Of a stretch of DNA of 11,551 nt, positions 6,587-11,551 are shown in pieces. Position 1 is the stretch's first letter; each line of letters begins with the position of its first letter. Below the pieces are notes generated by a model. It worked only from the letters and a program-made list of their open reading frames with translations, had not been told where the DNA came from and ran no database searches. Source of the stretch: Candidatus Omnitrophota bacterium (GTDB lineage: Bacteria; Omnitrophota; Gorgyraeia; Gygaellales; Profunditerraquicolaceae); contig JAGUWZ010000045.1 in NCBI GenBank assembly GCA_020062065.1, positions 1-11,551 of the forward strand. Direction: 5' to 3'. A program made the position numbers and the translations under genes.

Positions 6587-7849
6587 TTATGTGCGAATTT
6601 GGCCGTTACCGAATATCATATATTTATACGTGGTCAACTCTTCAAGGGCCATTGGACCACGGGCATGCAGCTTATCAGTGGAAATTCCGATTTCCGCTCC
6701 CATACCGAACTGATTGCCGTCTGTAAAACGGGTAGAGGCATTCACGTAAACACAGGCGGAATCTACGCCTCTTAAGAATTTAAGGGCGCTGTCGTAATTC
6801 TCAGTAACAATACTATCAGAATGATGGGAACCATAATTATTTATATGGCTAATTGCCTCATCCAAATCCTCTACAACCTTTACTGAAAGAATTAAATCCA
6901 GATATTCGGTGCGGCAATCCCTCTCCGTCGCCATCTTTATATTAATACCTTTGACAATTTTACGTGTAAGAGGACAACCACGGATCTCTACCCCTGCTTC
7001 TTTAAATTTTTTTATCATCCCAGGCAGAAATCTTACGGCTATATCCCCCTGAACCAATAAACTTTCCATGGCGTTACAGGTGCCTGGACGCTGGACTTTG
7101 GCATTAAAACAAATATTAGCCGCCATATTCAAATCCGCCCATTCGTCAACATAGACGTGGCATATGCCTTTATAATGTTTAATCACTGCAATCCGAGAAG
7201 AATTAACCACCTTTTTAATCAGGGCTTCACCGCCCCTGGGCATTACCAGGTCAATATAGTCCTTCATTTTTAGTAACTCATCTATGGCGCGCCTGTCAGT
7301 GGTCTTTATCATATTGACCATAGATTCGCAAATCCCGGATTTCTCGATTACTCTTCTGATTATATTGTAAATGCTTAAATTTGAATTAAATGCCTCGCTA
7401 CCTCCCCTTAGGATTACACAGTTGCCTGATTTAAAACACAATCCCACGCAATCCGAGGTGACATTTGGACGAGACTCGTAGATAATCGCAATTACGCCTA
7501 TGGGCACGCGCATTTTATGTATCCATAAACCATTGGGCCTGCGCCAGGCTTTTATAACCTCACCCACTGGATCGGAAAGAGCCGCAATTTCTAAGAGAGA
7601 ATCATGCATCTGTTTAATTCTCTTCTCATCCAATGTAAGCCTGTCGATTAAACTTAAGGTTAAACCAGACTTCCTGGCTTTTACTACATCTTTTTTGTTT
7701 GCCTCCAGGATTAAATTTCTGTTTGCGGCTAATGCCCTGGCCATTTCTCTAATTACCTTGTTTTTAGTATCAGTGGAAATGGTTAATCCCTGGTGACTGG
7801 CTTCTTGAGCTTTCCTGGCTATATCCGTAAGTTCTTTTTTTAGATTCAT
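6587..7849 (-). CDS. proA: Glutamate-5-semialdehyde dehydrogenase (gamma-glutamyl phosphate reductase)
   Basis: Second step of proline synthesis: reduces gamma-glutamyl phosphate with NADPH to glutamate semialdehyde, which cyclises to pyrroline-5-carboxylate. The 420-residue product shows GVIAIIYESRPNVTSD at 118-133, the cofactor-region ILRGGSEA at 146-153, MPRGGEALI at 203-211 and the catalytic cysteine 258 in QRPGTCNAMESLLV. Further on are TEYLDLILSVKVV at 314-326, the YGSHHSDSIVTE segment at 339-350 and GAEIGISTDKLHARGPM at 384-400. Length is normal and the family assignment is firm. In the DWxTEYL motif the Trp is Cys here. The ATG at 7849 has a modest GGAAG upstream. It is separated from proB by a 288-nt repeat-rich gap holding a possible promoter, so it may not depend wholly on read-through from proB. 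Confidence 0.97.
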   Translation of the reverse strand: MNLKKELTDIARKAQEASHQGLTISTDTKNKVIREMARALAANRNLILEANKKDVVKARKSGLTLSLIDRLTLDEKRIKQMHDSLLEIAALSDPVGEVIKAWRRPNGLWIHKMRVPIGVIAIIYESRPNVTSDCVGLCFKSGNCVILRGGSEAFNSNLSIYNIIRRVIEKSGICESMVNMIKTTDRRAIDELLKMKDYIDLVMPRGGEALIKKVVNSSRIAVIKHYKGICHVYVDEWADLNMAANICFNAKVQRPGTCNAMESLLVQGDIAVRFLPGMIKKFKEAGVEIRGCPLTRKIVKGINIKMATERDCRTEYLDLILSVKVVEDLDEAISHINNYGSHHSDSIVTENYDSALKFLRGVDSACVYVNASTRFTDGNQFGMGAEIGISTDKLHARGPMALEELTTYKYMIFGNGQIRT

Positions 7850-7885
7850 CTATCTTCCATTTTGAGAATACTTTCTACTAACGAA

Positions 7886-7915
7886 ATTAAACCATCACAC
7901 TATTGATCTTTGCAA
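7886..7915 (-). promoter_or_regulatory. Candidate sigma70-type promoter before proA
   Basis: Minus strand: TTGCAA (7910-7915) as -35, an 18-nt spacer, and TTTAAT (7886-7891) as -10, which matches TATAAT at five of six positions. Transcription would begin around 7879, about 30 nt before the proA ATG. The -35 lies in the shared repeat half 7901-7936. The -35 match is only four of six and the DNA is AT-rich, so chance occurrence is quite possible. Confidence 0.3.
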
Positions 7916-8092
7916 AAATAATGAGAAGTTTTTATTAGCCAATTTAAGAACTGCCTTTTAAACGCAGATACACGCAGATTGCACGCAGATATACGCAGAT
8001 TTAAAGATTTATCTGCGAGAATCTGCGTTTGATTTGCGAATATCTGCGTTAAAATTGGGTTGAAATTATCATTTTATTAGTTTTACAATTCT
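7901..8092. repeat. Two-part dispersed repeat, long copy, split by the CGCAGAT hairpin
   Basis: The ends 7901-7936 and 8075-8092 are identical to the two halves of the repeat at 3734-3802. Here the 15-nt centre is replaced by 138 nt that includes the 40-bp-arm CGCAGAT palindrome. The rest of the proB-proA gap (7850-7900 and 8093-8137) shows no gene or RNA that I can recognise. Confidence 0.85.
7961..8050. repeat. CGCAGAT multi-unit inverted repeat (long hairpin)
   Basis: Four CGCAGAT units on the plus strand begin at 7963, 7973, 7984 and 7994. The complementary units ATCTGCG begin at 8011, 8021, 8032 (degenerate ATTTGCG) and 8042. Both arms have 10-11-10 spacing. Arms 7961-8000 and 8011-8050 match at 31 of 40 positions around a 10-nt loop, and the mismatches fall mostly between units. 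There is no coding potential. Short tandem and inverted repeats of this kind occur in many environmental bacterial genomes, to my recollection. Confidence 0.88.
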
Positions 8093-8137
8093 CACTAACA
8101 TAGTTTTTAAGAATATTTTCATTTGCAGTTAACAATG

Positions 8138-9202
8138 TCAGAGAATAACGATATTATCCCGATGAATTATTTCTTTATCAAAACGTCTCCCCTTTATCTC
8201 TTCCAATTTTTTACTGGAGATCCCCACCTTGCCCCTGGCGAATTCATTACCTTCTTTATCAACGATACTAACAATATCTCCGGATTCAAAAATATTTTCA
8301 CTACCTATTATGCCGACGCAAAGCAGGCTCTTTTTATTCATCAGGGCTTTTTGGGCTCCCTCGTCAACAACGAGCTTACCTTTAGGCTTGCTCCCAAAGG
8401 CAATCCAGCGTTCTCGTTCCGCAAACCCTTTCTTTGGGAGAAATAAACTACCGAATTTTGCCGGTTGGTTTATCACTGAAAGAATGATATTCCTTTGCCT
8501 TCCGTCAGCAATAACACAGGGTATGCCTGAATCTACTGTAATCTTTGCCGCCTCAATCTTGCTCACCATCCCCCCCACAGAGGTCTTTTTATTTGTGGGA
8601 CAAGCAAAGGTTTTTATTTGAGGTGTAATTTCGTCTACTACTCTAATCACCTTCTTGTCTTTATCTAAAAGTCCTTCCACATCCGAAAGTATAACCAGAA
8701 GGTCGGCATTAATAAGAGCCGCCAGCAAAGCAGAAAGACGGTCATTGTCCCCAAATTTAATCTCGTCGGTAGAAACAGTGTCATTTTCATTGACAATCGG
8801 AATACTGCCTATCTTTAATAATGTCAGCAATGTATTTTTAGCATTCAAATAACGTTTACGGTCATTAAAATCATCCCAGGTTAAAAGAATCTGAGAAGAG
8901 TTTATTCCATATTTTTGGAACGCCCTGCTGTAGTTATTCATCAGGGCGTTCTGACCTATAGCTGCAATGGCCTGTAGAGTCGGTAATTCTTTGGGTCTGG
9001 ATTTCAAATTCATCAAATCCATACCCAGGGCAATTGCTCCTGAAGATACGATAATTATTTTTTTGCCGTCTCCAATCGCAGTCGTTACCTGACAGCAAAT
9101 ACCTTCTAGTATCGTGGAATCAGGTTTATTTTCAGCGGACCAAAAAAGGCTTGAGCCGATTTTAATGACAACTCTTTTATAACTTCTCTCTAATAGCTGC
9201 AA
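8138..9202 (-). CDS. proB: Glutamate 5-kinase with C-terminal PUA domain
   Basis: First step of proline synthesis: phosphorylates L-glutamate with ATP, normally feedback-inhibited by proline. The 354-residue product has an amino-acid-kinase domain (about 8-255) with KIGSSL at 14-19, SSGAIALG at 53-60, NENDTV at 138-143, FGDNDRLSAL at 150-159, SDVEGLL at 173-179 and TSVGGMVSKIEAA at 207-219. A PUA domain (about 272-347) follows, as in the long form typified by E. coli ProB. The start is TTG at 9202, supported by GGAGG six bases upstream and by the position of the KIGSS motif; no ATG occurs nearby. It overlaps obgE by 26 nt, with its Shine-Dalgarno sequence inside obgE, so translation is probably coupled. 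Confidence 0.96.
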   Translation of the reverse strand: MQLLERSYKRVVIKIGSSLFWSAENKPDSTILEGICCQVTTAIGDGKKIIIVSSGAIALGMDLMNLKSRPKELPTLQAIAAIGQNALMNNYSRAFQKYGINSSQILLTWDDFNDRKRYLNAKNTLLTLLKIGSIPIVNENDTVSTDEIKFGDNDRLSALLAALINADLLVILSDVEGLLDKDKKVIRVVDEITPQIKTFACPTNKKTSVGGMVSKIEAAKITVDSGIPCVIADGRQRNIILSVINQPAKFGSLFLPKKGFAERERWIAFGSKPKGKLVVDEGAQKALMNKKSLLCVGIIGSENIFESGDIVSIVDKEGNEFARGKVGISSKKLEEIKGRRFDKEIIHRDNIVIL

Positions 9203-10130
9203 TTAATTCCTCCAAACCTGTCTTCTCTAAGGCCGAAATAGGATATACTTTTTTCTTAACTATTTTTTTAAAACGCTCCAAATTCAACGCAGATGTCTCT
9301 AAGTCCATCTTATTGGCAACAATAATCTGCCGCTTCTTAACAACTTCTCCACTGTATTCTTTTAACTCCTGGTTTATAGTCTTATAATCTAAAACAGGGT
9401 CTCTGCCTTCAACACCAGCCATATCAATAAGATGAATAAGCACTTTGGTGCGTTCAATATGCCTTAAAAATCTATCTCCTAAACCTCTGCCTTTAGAAGA
9501 ACCCTCGATAAGACCAGGGATATCTGCAATTACGAAAGACTCATCAAACTTACCCACCACACCTAAAACCGGAGATTTGGTAGTAAAAGGATAAGCGGCA
9601 ATCTTAGGTCTGGCATTAGAAACGCTGGCAATTAATGTGGATTTTCCGGCATTCGGAAAACCCACAACTCCAACGTCAGCGATAAGTTTTAAATCTAAAA
9701 TTAACTCCTTTTCTTCTCCCGGTTCGCCAGGGCTAACTTCACGGTTTTTGCGATTACCCTGGCCACCCTTACCACCCCGGGCTACCATTAATTCCTGCTG
9801 GTCAATATCTAAACTACCCAGGATACAATTAATTTTTGCGTCCTTTATAATTGTACCGCAAGGAACACGAATAATAAACCCAGGGGCATCTCTGCCTTTT
9901 TTATTCTTGCTGGAGCCGTGGCCGCCACCAAGTCCAACAAAATGACGTTTATATTGAAAATCTAAAAGCGTACGTAAATTTCTATCTGCTTTTACAATTA
10001 TATCCGCACCTTTTCCACCGTCGCCTCCGTCCGGGATACCCCGACGAGTAAACTTATCGGTGTAGAAACTCTGACAACCCCTGCCGCCTCTGCCAGCCTT
10101 AATATAAATCTTAGCTTGATCAATAAACAT
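9177..10130 (-). CDS. obgE: Obg GTPase, short form without C-terminal extension
   Basis: Essential GTPase that binds the 50S subunit and acts in ribosome assembly and stress control. The 317-residue product has the glycine-rich Obg fold (1-150) with GGDGGKGADI at 35-44, LLDFQYKRHF at 55-64 and ARGGKGGQGN at 117-126. The G domain follows: G1 GFPNAGKST at 157-165, PFTT at 181-184, G3 DIPG at 203-206, G4 NKMD at 273-276 and G5 SA at 299-300. It ends right after the G domain, so it lacks the OCT domain or acidic tail of many homologues. The loop after GGQGN is about eight residues shorter than in B. subtilis Obg as I recall that sequence, and lacks the usual FATxxNxAP stretch. The ATG at 10130 has only a weak GGGA upstream. 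It follows rplU directly, with no rpmA between. Confidence 0.96.
   Translation of the reverse strand: MFIDQAKIYIKAGRGGRGCQSFYTDKFTRRGIPDGGDGGKGADIIVKADRNLRTLLDFQYKRHFVGLGGGHGSSKNKKGRDAPGFIIRVPCGTIIKDAKINCILGSLDIDQQELMVARGGKGGQGNRKNREVSPGEPGEEKELILDLKLIADVGVVGFPNAGKSTLIASVSNARPKIAAYPFTTKSPVLGVVGKFDESFVIADIPGLIEGSSKGRGLGDRFLRHIERTKVLIHLIDMAGVEGRDPVLDYKTINQELKEYSGEVVKKRQIIVANKMDLETSALNLERFKKIVKKKVYPISALEKTGLEELIAAIREKL
9209..9213 (-). promoter_or_regulatory. Shine-Dalgarno sequence fixing the proB TTG start
   Basis: GGAGG on the minus strand, six bases before TTG at 9200-9202, within the last codons of obgE. It decides the start because no ATG or GTG gives a normal ProB N-terminus. Confidence 0.8.
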
Positions 10131-10139
10131 TTTTCGTTC

Positions 10140-10185
10140 CCAGTTTGCCTGTTCGCCTGGTTTAGCCGTTTAACAGGCTAACTGG
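10140..10185. repeat. Inverted repeat in the rplU-obgE gap
   Basis: Arms 10140-10153 (CCAGTTTGCCTGTT) and 10172-10185 (AACAGGCTAACTGG) are complementary at 13 of 14 positions with an 18-nt loop. The sequence is built of GGCTAAC-like units. The arm near obgE begins ten bases from its ATG. No U-run follows, so it is not a standard terminator. Confidence 0.7.
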
Positions 10186-10199
10186 CTAACGGGCGGGGC

Positions 10200-10218
10200 A
10201 CCCACGCCAAGCGTGGGT
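10200..10218. repeat. Short perfect GC-rich hairpin after rplU
   Basis: ACCCACGC (10200-10207), loop CAA, and GCGTGGGT (10211-10218) make a perfect 8-bp stem five bases past the rplU stop codon. On the minus strand it is followed by GCCCCGCCC rather than a U-run. It could pause polymerase or protect the 3' end of an rplU transcript, but read-through to obgE is expected. Confidence 0.65.
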
Positions 10219-10222
10219 CGGG

Positions 10223-10537
10223 CTAACTAAAAACAATATCTTTTATTTGAATCCGAGAGAGCTCTTGACGGTGCCCCTTTTTCCAATGAGAGGATTTCCT
10301 GCGCCGATATTTAAAAGATACTAACTTCTCGCCTTTTATATGTTTTAATACGCAAGCGATAACAGTTGCGCCTTTTAAATAAGGTTGGCCTATCTCAATT
10401 TTATCATCTGAAGCAATAAGCAGGACTTTATCCAACGTAATAACTTTAGTTTCCTCTGCTTCCTGTTTTTCTACAATGATTGTTTCCCCTTGTTTTACAC
10501 TGTGCTGTTTTCCTCCAACTTCAATTATTGCATACAT
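10223..10537 (-). CDS. rplU: Large ribosomal subunit protein bL21
   Basis: Structural protein of the 50S subunit that binds 23S rRNA. The 104-residue product starts MYAIIEVGGKQHSVKQGE, the family signature, and carries the basic RNA-binding segment FKYRRRKSSHWKKGHRQ at 74-90 and IQIKDI at the C-terminus. Length is normal. The ATG at 10537 has an AGGAGG at 10545-10550, seven bases upstream. A consensus-like promoter and a leader hairpin precede it, so it is likely the first gene of its transcript. The usual downstream partner rpmA (bL27) is missing; obgE comes 92 nt later. Confidence 0.97.
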   Translation of the reverse strand: MYAIIEVGGKQHSVKQGETIIVEKQEAEETKVITLDKVLLIASDDKIEIGQPYLKGATVIACVLKHIKGEKLVSFKYRRRKSSHWKKGHRQELSRIQIKDIVFS

Positions 10538-10544
10538 TTGATAG

Positions 10545-10550
10545 CCTCCT
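10545..10550 (-). promoter_or_regulatory. Ribosome binding site of rplU
   Basis: AGGAGG on the minus strand, seven bases before the ATG. It lies about 30 bases past the U-run of the leader hairpin, so premature termination there would remove it from the transcript. Confidence 0.75.
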
Positions 10551-10579
10551 CAAAATTTTTCCAAACATCAATATAGAAG

Positions 10580-10619
10580 AAAAATTTTGACCCTAAAGCC
10601 GTAGAGACGGCGAAGGGTC
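10580..10619 (-). terminator. Hairpin plus U-run in the rplU leader (possible attenuator)
   Basis: In the minus-strand RNA, GACCCU pairs with AGGGUC (10614-10619 with 10589-10594) and GCCGU with ACGGC (10607-10611 with 10598-10602). A small internal loop separates the stems and a 4-nt loop caps them. Four A residues and then five U residues (10580-10584) follow. It lies inside the leader, downstream of the promoter at 10653-10681 and upstream of the rplU Shine-Dalgarno sequence. It may end rng transcripts, attenuate rplU, or be a structural L21 leader. The four-base gap before the U-run weakens the terminator reading. Confidence 0.5.
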
Positions 10620-10652
10620 CATATTTTAATTTGCTTCCCATAATAAAAGCAT

Positions 10653-10681
10653 AGTATAACTTATAAAATTAATCGGGTCAA
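10653..10681 (-). promoter_or_regulatory. Sigma70-type promoter of the rplU operon
   Basis: Minus strand: TTGACC (10676-10681) as -35, a 17-nt spacer, and TATACT (10653-10658) as -10; each hexamer matches consensus at five of six positions. The predicted start is near 10646, giving a leader of about 108 nt. This is the best promoter match I found in the window. Between it and the rng stop lie short direct repeats: GACAGAGTT at 10692 and 10724, TTTGGACA at 10708 and 10720. Confidence 0.72.
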
Positions 10682-10735
10682 GTATAAAATCGACAGAGTT
10701 TTTGGGGTTTGGACAAGGATTTGGACAGAGTTGTG

Positions 10736-11551
10736 TTAAGATATGGTAATATCCTCGATTTTTAAGGCGGGATCGGAAACTAAATTTATTTTTACCTTAT
10801 ACTTACGCTCAATGAACCTTAAGTTTGTCTTGTCTTTTGAGATTTCATCCGCAACAAGAGGATTTAAAGCAAGACCTACTTCTCTTAATGCTTTATTTTT
10901 CAAATATTTCCTTAATTCTTTCAGGGCATAAATGGACATGGTCAGAGGCGATTTTATTTTACCTCCGCCCCCGCAATAAGGGCAGGGCTGATAAACAAGC
11001 GTCTGCACGGTATTGTGGATACGCTCCCTGGTCATTTCTACCAGGCCGAACTTGGAAATCCCCAAAATATCGTATTTTGCCCGGTCAGCGCTTAAGGCCT
11101 GGTTTAAGGCGTGCAAAACTTCCCTGCGGTGAGACTCTTTTTCCATGTCAATGAAATCTATTACGATTATACCGCCCAAATCGCGTAAGCGTAATTGATG
11201 GGCTATTTCAATGGCTGCCTCGCAATTTATCTTGAATGCCGCTTCTTCCTGTTTTATTTTCTCCTTAAAACCACCGCTATTTACGTCAATTACCACCAGA
11301 CCTTCTGTCGGCTCAATAATAATATAGGCCTTTGACTTAAAATAGATTTTACTTTCAAAAATCTTATTAATCTGTTTTTCTATATTTTTTTCCTCAAATA
11401 AATTATCTCCCCTGTAGAATTCCACTCTTCTGGTTAAATCTCCCGCAAATGACTTCATAAATCTCTGGATACGATAGAATTCCGGTTTTGAATCAACGAT
11501 TAATTTGGTAACATCTTCACTAAAGGAATCTCTTATCGCTCTTAAAATCAG
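10736..11551 (-). CDS. rng: Ribonuclease E/G family endoribonuclease, C-terminal part
   Basis: Endoribonuclease of the RNase E/G family, acting in rRNA maturation and mRNA decay. The frame is open from the window edge to the TAA at 10736-10738 (271 codons), so the N-terminal S1 and RNase H-like parts are outside. Visible are LILRAIRD at the edge, the first catalytic aspartate in VVIDVNSGGF, the second in GGIIVIDFIDME, the LVEMTRERI helix, and the zinc-link motif CPYCGGGGK. The protein ends about 70 residues after the zinc link, as in RNase G, without the long disordered degradosome tail of RNase E. An internal ATG at 11458 is not the true start, since conserved family sequence continues upstream of it. 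Choice of rng over rne rests on that short C-terminus. Confidence 0.92.
   Translation of the reverse strand: MILRAIRDSFSEDVTKLIVDSKPEFYRIQRFMKSFAGDLTRRVEFYRGDNLFEEKNIEKQINKIFESKIYFKSKAYIIIEPTEGLVVIDVNSGGFKEKIKQEEAAFKINCEAAIEIAHQLRLRDLGGIIVIDFIDMEKESHRREVLHALNQALSADRAKYDILGISKFGLVEMTRERIHNTVQTLVYQPCPYCGGGGKIKSPLTMSIYALKELRKYLKNKALREVGLALNPLVADEISKDKTNLRFIERKYKVKINLVSDPALKIEDITIS

Noticed and set aside
7850..7860. Four-codon upstream ORF ending at the proA ATG
   Set aside because: Too short to distinguish from chance, with no supporting Shine-Dalgarno sequence.
7961..8050. CRISPR array
   Set aside because: Units are only about 7-9 bases with 3-4-base gaps and occur in inverted arms; there are no spacers or cas genes.
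8123..8446. Plus-strand open frames opposite proB and other genes
   Set aside because: They are antisense shadows of well-conserved minus-strand genes, with no recognisable domains or ribosome binding sites.

Overview
All eleven genes in this window lie on the minus strand. They form a compact housekeeping locus of an AT-rich bacterium. In transcription order (high to low coordinates) they are: rng/rne-type ribonuclease (3' part only), rplU, obgE, proB, proA, nadD, rpe, an alpha-D-phosphohexomutase, plsC, ispH, rpsA and tyrS (5' part only). Every protein belongs to a well-known family and its catalytic motifs are intact. I found no defence system, transposase, CRISPR array, tRNA or rRNA, and no undescribed protein system.

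The locus looks like two widely conserved neighbourhoods joined together. The first is rplU-obgE-proB-proA-nadD. In many bacteria it also carries rpmA between rplU and obgE, which is absent here. The second is plsC-ispH-rpsA, which in many bacteria has cmk upstream, also absent here. rpe and the sugar-phosphate mutase bridge the two. Several junctions overlap: obgE/proB by 26 nt, rpe/phosphohexomutase by 13 nt and plsC/ispH by 19 nt. The one strong sigma70-type promoter I can see is upstream of rplU. It is followed by a leader containing a GC-rich hairpin and a U-run, which suggests attenuation or autoregulation. A weaker candidate promoter lies before proA.

Functionally the genes cover ribosome components and assembly (L21, S1, Obg), RNA processing, proline synthesis (ProB, ProA), NAD synthesis (NadD), the pentose phosphate pathway (Rpe), sugar-phosphate interconversion, phospholipid synthesis (PlsC), isoprenoid synthesis (IspH) and tRNA charging (TyrRS).

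The unusual part is the intergenic DNA. Nearly every non-overlapping junction holds a palindromic or dispersed repeat. The AGCTGA-family repeat ends right at the start codons of nadD and tyrS. A two-part repeat fills the phosphohexomutase-plsC gap exactly. A second copy of that repeat in the proB-proA gap is split by a 90-nt CGCAGAT hairpin. Other hairpins fill the rplU-obgE gap and flank the ispH stop codon and the rpsA ribosome binding site.

The organism cannot be named from these genes alone. Low GC, Gram-negative-like gene content and many short palindromic repeats would suit an uncultivated lineage such as Omnitrophota or another PVC-related group, but that is a low-confidence impression.
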